DNA of 39,350 nt from DASSUC01 sp035649895 (GTDB lineage Bacteria; Actinomycetota; Actinomycetes; Mycobacteriales; Micromonosporaceae), in NCBI GenBank assembly GCA_035649895.1, contig DASRIS010000014.1, positions 1 through 39,350 on the forward strand. Direction: 5' to 3'. Within the stretch, counting starts at the first letter, position 1. Every line of letters starts with the position of its first letter. Under the pieces are notes generated by a model. The model was not told the origin of the DNA. It worked only from the letters and a program-made list of their open reading frames with translations, and did no database searches. Below, piece by piece: positions 1 to 8,315 of this stretch. Made by a program: the position numbers and the translations under genes.

Positions 1-1
1 C

Positions 2-106
2 GGCGACTTCGACGCCTACTGGGCCTTCCACCTGCGACAAGAACACCAACGCACACATCAAAGTCGATACCAGCAGCGCCGCGAGGACTACACCCTTGCC
101 GCGTGA
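2..106 (+). CDS. C-terminal tail of a probable transposase (partial)
   Basis: An open frame enters from the left edge and stops at TGA 104-106, giving 34 residues (GDFDAYWAFHLRQEHQRTH, then SRYQQRREDYTLAA). The aromatic/Gln/His-rich FDxYWxFHLxQEHQRxHxSRY pattern resembles, from memory, the C-termini of actinobacterial ISKra4-type transposases. No catalytic residues lie inside the window, so the family is an inference. The stop is only 7 bp from the stop of the convergent gene at 114, whose product ends in mid-domain. That fits an insertion-sequence fragment having cut that gene. It could also be the end of an unrelated protein; more sequence to the left would decide. Confidence 0.45.
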   Translation, partial: GDFDAYWAFHLRQEHQRTHQSRYQQRREDYTLAA

Positions 107-113
107 CCAGCAG

Positions 114-2186
114 TCACTCCAGAAGAGCCGCACCCAAGTCGGACCAGCGGCCGGCGAAGAAGAGCAGGTCAGAGCTGCCACACTCTGCCCGTAGTTGCTG
201 TCCGTTCCATTCTTCCTTGAGAGTGATACGCCCCTTAAGCTGCTCGTTCAGCCCCTTGAGGAGGGTACTGACATAGAGGTCATCCGCCAGAGAGCTGTCA
301 TCCCCGGTGGTGTAGTAAACGCGCACCTTGGCAATGTTGTTGTCATGCGCGTACCGAGTGATCGGCACCGCCTGTTCGAAGTTTGGTGCCGAGATCTGTA
401 GGTACAGCCTGGAGTATTCGCCGATGTCGTCGGCTGACAGGGTTGGCGCCAGGGTCGGCAGGCCCGCCCGACTGAGCCGGCGGATCGCCTCCTTCGTAGA
501 CTCCCGGCTGTCAACCAGGCCGACCACGCCGAGCACGGTTGGATCGTTGCGGGCCAGTTTTTCCAACATGGAGACCGCCTTGTCGGCATGGCGCATCTGC
601 TTGCCGCCGTTGGCGACCACGACACGCAGCAGCGCCGCAGCCTCGGTGCTGGCTGACTCCTGCAGCAGTGTGTACTGCCGGACGGCCATGCCCTCCAGCT
701 CCTCACGTTCGGAGGCGTAGGACTCCTCGTCCGTGCGGGTCTTGTTCCCGGTCAGCGTGCCAAAGTAGACCAGCGTCACCAGCGGGCGGCGATGGCCGCT
801 GGCCCGCCACACACTTTCGGCGGCGGCGTTCTGCTTGAAGATCCGCTCTTGGACCGCCCGTAGCCGATCCTGGCCGGGATCCTTGTTGAACACATGGACA
901 AGGTTGTCGCTGTAGCCGATGCACTCGTCTCCGACCAGCTCGACCGCCACGTGCCCCTGCCACGGCCGCGGGTAGCAGCCCGGACCCCAGCGGCCGTTCG
1001 CCCACACCACACCCGTGGCCAGTAGGAGCAGGCACGCTGCGGCAGGCACTATCCGCCGTGCCCACCAGGGTGGTGCCGGTGCCTCGAAGCTGGTCAGCGC
1101 AGCGCGTGGCGGTGTGCCGGTTCCGGCCTCACCGAGTTCCAGGACCATGAACCAGGCGGCGGGGCGACGCAGGCGCCGCGCCTCCGGCAGCACATCGGCC
1201 CACTCTTCGTACGACTCGTCGCTGTCCTGAAGCGGCCGAGCCTGTGGCAGCTCCGGCGGCGAAGCGTCACCGGCCGCGACCACCAGCAGCGGATCGTTAC
1301 GACCGGTCTCGTTGCGGACGTCATTGATCAGCCGGATCAAGGTGTGGCCCGCGTTCTGCGGCGTCACGTTGTCCACCAGCAGCATCGGGTAGGCGGTACG
1401 GCGCCAGGCGGCGCCCTGCCAGAGACTGCGACCATACGCGCAGCGCAGGTCTTCCAGGAACGCGTGGATCAGCAGCTTGTTGACCTGCTCGGGCTGCTCT
1501 CCGTCACGCCATCCCGCGGTGAGCCGCTCAGCGAAACCCAGGAACGACACCGACTGCCGCGGCGCCAGGTACTGCTGGCGCATGAACCACCGGTAATGCC
1601 GCCCCAACAGCGGTACCCGACCGGAGATCGCCGCCCGGAATACTATGCTCGGAATCGCCCGTCGGGTCAGCCACAGCACGAACTGGTATACCGTGCCGAC
1701 CGCGTCCTCGGTGGCGACCGGAGCTTCCGCACCTGGCCGCGACCCACGCCGGTCACGTAGCCGCCGGACTAGCGCCGCCCTGCTGTTATCTGTATCCATG
1801 TCGATGACAAGCGACTGGTGCATCAACCAGTCAGCCAGCAGGTAATGACGGAACCGCAGCCGTTCGGTGCCGAACGCCTCCAACGACAGCTGCCGGTGCG
1901 CCTCACGCAGCACCGAGGCGACATCACCGCAAGGTGCTGAAGAGGCATCCAGCACCGCGTGCGGCACACGCCGGCGGTGCCCCCGAGCCGCAGCTCGCCC
2001 GAGTAAACCGATCAGGTCCGTGGTCGCGGCCGACCGGACCAGCCAGATCAGTGGAAGCCGCCGGTCACCGCGCCGGGGCCTACGCAGCAAACGGGTTAGC
2101 AGCGCGATGAACTCCGAACCACCCGCAGGCAACCGGACCATACCGGACTTCGGTATCTGTACCTGCTGGCCCGCCTGTCCCGGCAC
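114..2186 (-). CDS. NTPase-like/TM/periplasmic-binding-protein fusion, C-terminally truncated
   Basis: 690 residues from GTG, preceded by a strong ribosome site (AGGAGG about 7 nt before the start). Residues about 25-360 look like an NTPase or STAND-like region, but where a P-loop is expected the text is LIWLVRSAATTDLIGLLGRA, with no GxGKT, so the nucleotide site looks degenerate. A single membrane helix lies near residues 379-398. From about 410 comes a type 1 periplasmic-binding-protein fold of the Leu/Ile/Val-receptor kind (VLGVVGLVDSRES, AGLPTLAPTLSADDI). That places a cytoplasmic N-terminus and an extracellular sensor. The binding fold usually needs 350 or more residues; here only about 280 remain and the frame stops inside the second lobe, beside a probable transposase tail. 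Likely a disrupted sensor; ligand unknown. Confidence 0.6.
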   Translation of the reverse strand: MPGQAGQQVQIPKSGMVRLPAGGSEFIALLTRLLRRPRRGDRRLPLIWLVRSAATTDLIGLLGRAAARGHRRRVPHAVLDASSAPCGDVASVLREAHRQLSLEAFGTERLRFRHYLLADWLMHQSLVIDMDTDNSRAALVRRLRDRRGSRPGAEAPVATEDAVGTVYQFVLWLTRRAIPSIVFRAAISGRVPLLGRHYRWFMRQQYLAPRQSVSFLGFAERLTAGWRDGEQPEQVNKLLIHAFLEDLRCAYGRSLWQGAAWRRTAYPMLLVDNVTPQNAGHTLIRLINDVRNETGRNDPLLVVAAGDASPPELPQARPLQDSDESYEEWADVLPEARRLRRPAAWFMVLELGEAGTGTPPRAALTSFEAPAPPWWARRIVPAAACLLLLATGVVWANGRWGPGCYPRPWQGHVAVELVGDECIGYSDNLVHVFNKDPGQDRLRAVQERIFKQNAAAESVWRASGHRRPLVTLVYFGTLTGNKTRTDEESYASEREELEGMAVRQYTLLQESASTEAAALLRVVVANGGKQMRHADKAVSMLEKLARNDPTVLGVVGLVDSRESTKEAIRRLSRAGLPTLAPTLSADDIGEYSRLYLQISAPNFEQAVPITRYAHDNNIAKVRVYYTTGDDSSLADDLYVSTLLKGLNEQLKGRITLKEEWNGQQLRAECGSSDLLFFAGRWSDLGAALLE

Positions 2187-2425
2187 TAAGCACCTCCTGT
2201 GTGCGGCACTGCGTAATCCTCAGAACCCCAGTGTCTACGGTAAAGGCGACAGCCATGCAGTCGACAATCGGACACTTGTACTTAGGTAGGAATGCCGGGC
2301 CAGCGTAATTTCCGGCCCTGCCCGACTATTTATCTATCTTCACCCGAAACCGTTGCGAAATGGCAGCACGGCGTTACTCGAGCGAACCGTCAATGGCACC
2401 TACCGCCGCTGCGCCATAGCGCTGG

Positions 2426-3736
2426 CTACGCGCCGAGGACCCGCTCGACGTAGGCGTTGGCGAAGACCCGGTCGGGGTCGAGCTTGTCCCGGACCGCGAG
2501 GAAGTCGGCGAACCGCGGGTACGCCGGCGCCAGGCTCGCCGCGTCCCGCCAGTGCAGCTTGCCCCAGTGCGGCCGGCCGCCAAGGCCCGCGCAGACCTGC
2601 TCGAACGCGTGGAAGTACGGCTCGTACGGCATGCCGACGTACTGGTGGATGGCGATGTAGACGGAGTCGCGGCCATACCCGTGGGAAAGCCAGATGTCGT
2701 CGGCCGCGACCACCCGCACCTCGACCGGCAGCAGCAGCGGGAACGGCAGCCCGTCGACGATGCGCCGTAGCGCTGCGAACGCCTCGGGCAGCGCGGCGCG
2801 CGGCAGGCCGTACTCCATCTCGACGAAGCGCACCCGGCGGGGCGTGACGAACACCCGGTCCGAGCGCCTGGTGTAGGTGACCGGTGAGAAGAAGCTGGCG
2901 ACGCCGCGCATCAGGGGCGGGGCGAGCGCCGGCACGGCCCGGCCGAGCCGGCACACCGCGCCGAACGCCACGTTCTGCAGGAAGTCGTTCTCCCACCAGG
3001 CCTTCAGCTTCGACAGCGGCCGGCTGTCCACGGCCACCCGGTTGTTGCGCTTGACCAGCGTCCGCTCGGTGTACGGCTGCCAGTAGAACTCGAAGTGGTC
3101 GTTCGCCGTGGCCAGCTCGTCCACTCTGGACAGCGTCTCGGCGAGCGGGGTGGGCCGCTCGTCGGCCTCCAGGACGAACGCGTCCACGCAGCGCAGCGTC
3201 ACCGCCGTGACCACGCCGAGCGCGCCGAGGCCGACCTGTGCCGCGGTGAACACGTCCGGGTGCGCGGCCGGGGAGCAGCTGACAACGGTGCCCTCTGCCG
3301 TGACCAGGTCCAGGCCGGCCAGGAACGTGGACAGGCAGCCGTAGCCGGCGCCGGTGCCGTGCGTGCCGGTGGCCAGGGCGCCGGCCACGGTCTGCGCGTC
3401 GATGTCGCCGAGGTTGGGCAGGGCCAGCCCGTGCGCGGCGAGCAGGGCGTTGAGCGTACGCAGCCGCATGCCGGCCGGTACCGTGACGAGCCGGCGGTCC
3501 CGGTCGACCGCGACCGGCTCGTCGAGCGCGCGCAGGTCCAGCCGTACCCCGTCGGTGGCCGCGGCGGCGGTGAACGAGTGGCCGCTGCCGACCGGCTTGA
3601 CCCGCAGGCCGTCCCGCCGGGCGGCGTGGACCGCGGCGGCGACCTCGGCCGTGGACCGCGGGCGGACCACCCGGACCGCGGTGGCGCGTTGGTTGCCGGA
3701 CCAGTTGCGCCATGCGGCACCGGAGGCAGAGGACAT
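2426..3736 (-). CDS. FAD-dependent D-arabinono-1,4-lactone oxidase-like protein
   Basis: 436 residues, ATG start. The N-terminal half is a VAO-type FAD-binding domain: RPRSTAEVAAAV, then KPVGSGHSF, whose His53 is the position that links FAD covalently in aldonolactone oxidases, then GDIDAQTVAGALATGTHGTG and the GLGALGVVTAVTLRC segment. The C-terminal half is the ALO domain with HWGKLHW near residue 390, a motif conserved in L-gulono/D-arabinono-lactone oxidases. Family members oxidise sugar lactones or alditols with O2, giving H2O2. Length is typical. The gene is divergent from a TetR regulator with a 117-bp gap, so that regulator may control it. The exact substrate cannot be read from sequence. 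Confidence 0.88.
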   Translation of the reverse strand: MSSASGAAWRNWSGNQRATAVRVVRPRSTAEVAAAVHAARRDGLRVKPVGSGHSFTAAAATDGVRLDLRALDEPVAVDRDRRLVTVPAGMRLRTLNALLAAHGLALPNLGDIDAQTVAGALATGTHGTGAGYGCLSTFLAGLDLVTAEGTVVSCSPAAHPDVFTAAQVGLGALGVVTAVTLRCVDAFVLEADERPTPLAETLSRVDELATANDHFEFYWQPYTERTLVKRNNRVAVDSRPLSKLKAWWENDFLQNVAFGAVCRLGRAVPALAPPLMRGVASFFSPVTYTRRSDRVFVTPRRVRFVEMEYGLPRAALPEAFAALRRIVDGLPFPLLLPVEVRVVAADDIWLSHGYGRDSVYIAIHQYVGMPYEPYFHAFEQVCAGLGGRPHWGKLHWRDAASLAPAYPRFADFLAVRDKLDPDRVFANAYVERVLGA

Positions 3737-3853
3737 GAGTACCGTTCATATCAGAGTGGGAAGTGTTTTGTAGAGCCCCGATCCGGTCACCAGTGCGCGG
3801 TCGTTGTAGGGGTAGGGTTTCGTCTTCAGCGCACAGGACAGGGGGTGCGGAGC

Positions 3854-4489
3854 GTGGGGGCACCAACCGCTACCGCTCGGCCGCTGCGCCGGGTGCCCGT
3901 GCAAGGGCGCAGTGTGGCGCGGGTGCAGCGGATGCTCGACGCGTGTGCCGAGCTGGTGGACGAGATCGGCTACGAGGCACTGACCACCACGCTGCTGGCC
4001 GAGCGGGCGGGCGTGGCGATCGGCTCGGTGTACCAGTTCTTCCCGGACAAGCGGGCCGTCGTCCAGGCGCTGACGCTGCGCAACCTCGAGGCGTACCTGG
4101 ACCGGCTCGCGGACCGCCTCGGCGACGCCCGGTTCGACCACTGGTGGGACGCTGTGGACGCGGCGATCGACGAGTACATCGCCATGCACCGCAGCATTCC
4201 CGGCTTCCGTACCCTGCACTTCGGCGACGTGGTTGACGTGCACCTGCTCGACTCGGAGCGGCACAACAACACGGTCATCTCCGACCAGCTCGGCCAGCTG
4301 CTCGTCGACCGGCTCGGGGTGGCGGGCTCACCCCGGCTCGGGTTCGCCCTTGAGGTCGCCGTCGAGGCGGCCGACGCGCTGATCAAGCTGGCGTTCCGCC
4401 GGGACCCGGAGGGTGACGAGGCGGTGCTGGCCGAGGCGAAGGCGCTGATCCGGGAGTACCTGCACCGGCACGTGGACCGGCCCAGCTAG
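3854..4489 (+). CDS. TetR-family transcriptional regulator
   Basis: 211 residues from GTG 3854. The frame is open much further upstream, but that part overlaps the divergent oxidase gene antisense and reads as low-complexity shadow; GTG 3854 leaves a normal TetR length. The N-terminal DNA-binding domain spans residues about 22-70: ARVQRMLDACAELVDEIGYE, then the helix-turn-helix around TTTLLAERAGVAIGSVYQFF and PDKRAVVQAL, the standard TetR signature. The C-terminal half is helical and carries the ligand-binding/dimer part, which is not diagnostic. It is transcribed away from the lactone oxidase and is convergent with the aldolase gene. I saw no clear palindromic operator in 3737-3853. Confidence 0.88.
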   Translation: MGAPTATARPLRRVPVQGRSVARVQRMLDACAELVDEIGYEALTTTLLAERAGVAIGSVYQFFPDKRAVVQALTLRNLEAYLDRLADRLGDARFDHWWDAVDAAIDEYIAMHRSIPGFRTLHFGDVVDVHLLDSERHNNTVISDQLGQLLVDRLGVAGSPRLGFALEVAVEAADALIKLAFRRDPEGDEAVLAEAKALIREYLHRHVDRPS

Positions 4490-4552
4490 CTGCCCGGCTC
4501 CGCTGCCGGCTGGCTGGTCCGCAGGCCGGCAGGCCGGCTGGTTCGCAGCTGG

Positions 4553-5770
4553 TCAGCGCAGTGGGTGGCCCTCACCCCGGTAGGTCGGCACGGACTCCAC
4601 CACCCGGTCGCCCTCCACCAGGTGCAGCTCGTTGACGTGCTCGCACAGCTCGCCCGCCTTTGCGTGGCGGAACCACACGCGGTCACCGATGCGCAGCCCG
4701 TCCGCGCCGGCCCCGGCCAGCGGTGTCTGCACCTCGCCGGCGCCCTCGCTGCGCAGCAGGCGCAGCCCGGCCGGGAGCCACGGGGTCGGGGACCGGTCCG
4801 GGCCGGGCGGGCCCGACGCGACCCACCCGCCGCCGAGCACGGTGACCAGGCCCGGCGCTGGCCGGCGGACCACCGGCAGGGCGAACAGCGCCGCCGGCCA
4901 CGGCCGCCAGGCCCGGTACGCGTCGAACAGGGTCGGTCCGTAGAGCCCCGAGCCAGCGGTGACCTCGGTGACCGCCGGGTCCGTCGCCGTCGCGGCCACG
5001 CTGCCCGTGCCGCCACCGTTGACGAACTCCAGCTCGGCCGCTGCCCGTACCGCGGCCACCGCCCGCCCGCGGCGCCCGAGCAGCTCCAGGTACGACCGGC
5101 GCTGCATCGCCCGGACCAGGGCGCCGCGGACCGGGCGGCCGGCCGGGGCGTCGCCGAGCCCGGCCAGCTGCGCCTCGTACGCCATGACGCCCACCAGGCG
5201 GAACCCGCGACGGGCCGCGATGTGCGCGGCGAGGCCTCCCGCGGCCTGCGGGGCGTGCACCGGGGAGCGGCGTACGCCGACGTGCAGCCGGCCGTGCAGC
5301 AGCCGCCACGACGCGTCGAGGTCGAGGCAGAGGCGCAGCTCGGGACGGCGGGACGGGGGCGCCACCGCGTCGATCAGGTCGAGGTGCTCGGTGGAGTCGA
5401 CCATCACGGTGACGGCCGCCGCCAGGACCGGGTCTGCGGCGAGCGCGGCCAGGGCCGACCGGTCCGCGCTCGGGTAGGCCACGACCGCGTCGTCGGTCAC
5501 GCCCGCGCGGACCAGCCGGACCGCCTCGGCGAGGGTGTACGCCAGCACGCCGCGCCAGCCCGGGCGGGTCAGCACCCGGCGCAGCAGCGCCGGGCAGCGT
5601 ACCGACTTGCTCGCGACCCGGACCGGCTTGCCAGTGGCCAGCCTGGACAGCGCGGCCGCGTTGGCGTCGAAGGCGGCCAGGTCCACGATCGCGACCGGTG
5701 GCTCCAGATGGGCGGTGGCGCCGTCGTACCGGTCCCGCAGGGCGGCCGACCGGTCAGTCGGAGAAGGCAC
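4553..5770 (-). CDS. PLP-dependent amino acid deaminase/aldolase (D-threonine aldolase-like)
   Basis: 405 residues, ATG start. The N-terminal TIM barrel is of the alanine racemase/D-threonine aldolase fold: VAIVDLAAFDANAAAL, then RVASKSVRC, where Lys55 is the expected PLP Schiff-base lysine. The C-terminal part is a beta-domain with a zinc-enzyme-like ending (RIGDRVWFRHAKAGELCEH). Families with this layout cleave D-threonine or related beta-hydroxy-amino acids, or deaminate D-serine; the substrate here is not determined. It is convergent with the TetR gene (63-bp gap filled with short GCCGGC-rich repeats) and divergent from the MFS-tmk gene. No partner gene for a pathway is adjacent. Confidence 0.82.
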   Translation of the reverse strand: MPSPTDRSAALRDRYDGATAHLEPPVAIVDLAAFDANAAALSRLATGKPVRVASKSVRCPALLRRVLTRPGWRGVLAYTLAEAVRLVRAGVTDDAVVAYPSADRSALAALAADPVLAAAVTVMVDSTEHLDLIDAVAPPSRRPELRLCLDLDASWRLLHGRLHVGVRRSPVHAPQAAGGLAAHIAARRGFRLVGVMAYEAQLAGLGDAPAGRPVRGALVRAMQRRSYLELLGRRGRAVAAVRAAAELEFVNGGGTGSVAATATDPAVTEVTAGSGLYGPTLFDAYRAWRPWPAALFALPVVRRPAPGLVTVLGGGWVASGPPGPDRSPTPWLPAGLRLLRSEGAGEVQTPLAGAGADGLRIGDRVWFRHAKAGELCEHVNELHLVEGDRVVESVPTYRGEGHPLR

Positions 5771-5849
5771 AGCTGCACGCTACTTGTCGATGGGCAGGAA
5801 CGCGAAACATTCTCGTGTAAGCATGGGTTGACGATCTGTTATCCGGGGA

Positions 5850-8285
5850 ATGTCGGGGTATGTGTACTCGCCTGCGCGGTTAGAGTTGAGCCGACAAGGT
5901 CGCCCCAGTGGAGGTACGGCCATCGGTACGAAGTCGGGCGGCGACGTCTCGCCGGAGGGGCATGCGCGACAGCCGGTGGTAGAGCCGTTCGTCGAGCAGG
6001 CTAAGAGCTCCGGGACAGCCCAGGTTAGCTTGTCGGGGTTCGCGGAGCTGCGCGCCATCCTTCGCATCCGGGCCTTCCGCCGGATCTGGGCGGTGCTCGG
6101 TCTCTCCTCTCTCGGTGACTGGCTGGGCCTGCTCGCCACCTCGACGTTCGCTGCCCAACAGGTCAGCGGCTCCGCGGCGAAGGGCCTGGCGTTCAGCTCC
6201 GTGATCGCCGTACGGCTGCTGCCGGCACTGGTGCTCGGCCCGATCGCGGGCGTGATCGCCGACCGGTTCGACCGCCGCTACACGATGGTCGTCTGCGACA
6301 TCATCCGCTTCCTGCTCTTCGCCTCTATCCCGACCGTCGGGCTGCTCTCGGCCAACCCGGCCGTGGTGGTCGGCTGGGCTGCGGTCGCCACCTTCGTCAT
6401 CGAGGCGGTCGGCATGGTCTGGGCCCCGGCGAAGGAGGCCGCGGTGCCCAACCTGCTCCCGCGGGCCCGGCTGGAGCGGGCCAACCAGCTCACCCTCGCC
6501 ACGACGTACGGCGTGACGCCCGTCCTCGCCGCCCTGGCCCTGGCCGGGGCCACCACCGTCGTCTCCGCCGTGCTGCACCCGAGCGCGCAGAGCGTGGCCA
6601 CGCCGACCAACGTGGCGCTCTACTTCAACGCCCTGACGTTCCTCGCCACCGCGGTCGTCGTCCTCTTCGGCATCCGCGAGATCAGCGGGCGGGCCGGTGG
6701 CGCGGGCGCCCGCGCGGACCGTGGCCAGCCGCCGAGCCTGCTGGGCGAGTTCGTGCAGGGCTGGACGTACGTGGGCCGTACCCCGCTGGTGCGCGGCCTC
6801 GTGCTCGGCATCCTCGGCGCCTTTGCCGGGGGCGGCGTGGTCGTGGGCACGGCGCAGTTCTACGCCCGGTCGCTGAATGGCGGCGACTCCACCTTCTACC
6901 TTCTGTTCGCGGTGCTCTTCATCGGCCTCGGCGCAGGCATCGTGCTGGGCCCGCGGCTGATCGGGGCGCTGTCGCGGCGGCGCTGGTTCGGCCTGTCCAT
7001 CGTGCTGGCCGCGATGTCCGTCATCATGCTGGCGCTCGCGTGGCACCTCACGCTCGCCACGGTGGGCACGTTCGGCGTCGGCGTGGGCGCCGGCATGGCC
7101 TTCCTGTCCGGCACCACGCTGCTCGGCGGCGAGGTCGGCGACGACGTGCGCGGGCGGGTGTTCGCGTTCGTGCAGACCTCCACCCGGGTCGTGCTGATGC
7201 TGGCCATCTCGCTCTCCGGCGTGCTGGTCGGCTTTGGCGGCTCGCGCGTGTTCGACGTGGCGGGGCTGGGCATCCAGGTCTCGTCCACCCGGTTGCTCCT
7301 GCTCGCCGCCGGCGCGTTCGGCATGGTCACCGGCGTGACCGCGCTGCGGCAGATGGACGACAAGCCCGGCGTGCCGATCCTGCCGGACCTGGTCAGCTCG
7401 CTGCGCGGCCGGCCGCTGGGCGTCCCGGAGCACACCGGCGGCGGCATGTTCGTGGTGTACGAGGGTGGCGAGGGAGCAGGCAAGACCACCCAGGTCCAGC
7501 TGCTCGCGGATGCGCTGCAGGCACAGGGCCGCGAGGTGGTGGTCACCCGAGAGCCGGGTGCGACCGACGTCGGGCTGCGCATCCGCCGCCTGCTGCTGGA
7601 GAGCGGGGGCACCGCCGGTGGAGCGGACAGCGGCATGGAGGCGATGACCCTGGCTCCGCGTGCGGAGGCCCTGCTCTACGCCGCCGACCGGGCGCACCAC
7701 GTGGCCACGGTGGTCCGGCCGGCGCTGCGCCGGGGGGCCGTGGTGATCAGCGACCGGTACGTCGACTCGTCACTGGCGTACCAGGGGGCGGGGCGCACCC
7801 TGCCCGTCGACGAGGTGTCCTGGCTGTCGCGGTGGGCGACCGGCGGTCTCAAGCCGGACCTGGTGGTGCTGCTCGACGTGGAGCCGGCCGTCGGGCTGGC
7901 CCGCGCCGGCAGCCGCGGCCACGGCGCGGACCGGCTGGAGAGCGAGTCGCTGTCGTTCCACGAGCGGGTGCGGTACGCGTTCCTCGACCTGGCCTCCGCC
8001 GACCCGGCCCGCTACCTCGTGCTCGATGCCCGCCAGCCGGTGGCGGAGCTGACCTCGGCGGCGGTCGAGCGGGTGCTCGCGCTCCTGCCGCCCGCCCCGG
8101 TCGAGCCGGCTCCCGTAGCGCTTGCCGAGCCGGCCCCCGTAGCGCTTGCCGAGCCGGCACCGGTGGCTCCGGCACCGGTGGCTCCGGCCGCGTCGGCGAC
8201 CGGGACCGGGCCGGGCCTGCCGGGTGGGCCGTCAGCCGCCGACCTCGAGTCGATGATGGACGCCGAGCTCGAGCGGCGGTCCTAG
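5850..8285 (+). CDS. tmk: MFS transporter-thymidylate kinase fusion protein
   Basis: 811 residues with two parts. Residues about 65-510 form an MFS-type permease of roughly 12 hydrophobic helices, with the loop signature DRFDRRYTM. From Met533 comes a complete dTMP kinase of about 215 residues: Walker A EGGEGAGKTT, the TREPGATDVG motif, SDRYVDSSLAYQG and the RLE lid region. The kinase makes dTDP for DNA synthesis; the transporter substrate is unknown. The tail is a Pro/Ala-rich repeat followed by an acidic end. The gene is followed 30 bp later by holB, the classic tmk-holB order. The first 60 residues look atypical, so the true start may lie downstream of ATG 5850. Internal ATG 7446 could also yield free kinase. 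Confidence 0.88.
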   Translation: MSGYVYSPARLELSRQGRPSGGTAIGTKSGGDVSPEGHARQPVVEPFVEQAKSSGTAQVSLSGFAELRAILRIRAFRRIWAVLGLSSLGDWLGLLATSTFAAQQVSGSAAKGLAFSSVIAVRLLPALVLGPIAGVIADRFDRRYTMVVCDIIRFLLFASIPTVGLLSANPAVVVGWAAVATFVIEAVGMVWAPAKEAAVPNLLPRARLERANQLTLATTYGVTPVLAALALAGATTVVSAVLHPSAQSVATPTNVALYFNALTFLATAVVVLFGIREISGRAGGAGARADRGQPPSLLGEFVQGWTYVGRTPLVRGLVLGILGAFAGGGVVVGTAQFYARSLNGGDSTFYLLFAVLFIGLGAGIVLGPRLIGALSRRRWFGLSIVLAAMSVIMLALAWHLTLATVGTFGVGVGAGMAFLSGTTLLGGEVGDDVRGRVFAFVQTSTRVVLMLAISLSGVLVGFGGSRVFDVAGLGIQVSSTRLLLLAAGAFGMVTGVTALRQMDDKPGVPILPDLVSSLRGRPLGVPEHTGGGMFVVYEGGEGAGKTTQVQLLADALQAQGREVVVTREPGATDVGLRIRRLLLESGGTAGGADSGMEAMTLAPRAEALLYAADRAHHVATVVRPALRRGAVVISDRYVDSSLAYQGAGRTLPVDEVSWLSRWATGGLKPDLVVLLDVEPAVGLARAGSRGHGADRLESESLSFHERVRYAFLDLASADPARYLVLDARQPVAELTSAAVERVLALLPPAPVEPAPVALAEPAPVALAEPAPVAPAPVAPAASATGTGPGLPGGPSAADLESMMDAELERRS
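8103..8185 (+). repeat. In-frame tandem repeats in the tmk tail
   Basis: Two 24-bp copies (8103-8126, 8127-8150) differ at one base and encode EPAPVALA twice. They are followed by two perfect 15-bp copies of GGCACCGGTGGCTCC (8156-8170, 8171-8185). Unit lengths are multiples of three, so the frame is kept. The encoded Pro/Ala linker lies beyond the kinase fold and is unlikely to be catalytic. Confidence 0.9.
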
Positions 8286-8315
8286 GGGTGCCGCTGCGGG
8301 GACCGGGCAAGAGCC

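Noticed and set aside
3095..3853. Long N-terminal extension of the TetR frame
   Set aside because: It overlaps the lactone oxidase in antisense and has no TetR homology; GTG 3854 fits the family length.
5880..7700. 606-codon minus-strand frame opposite the MFS-tmk gene
   Set aside because: It is antisense to clear transporter and kinase motifs and encodes only Arg/Gln/His/Gly-rich text, as expected from GC-rich shadow frames.
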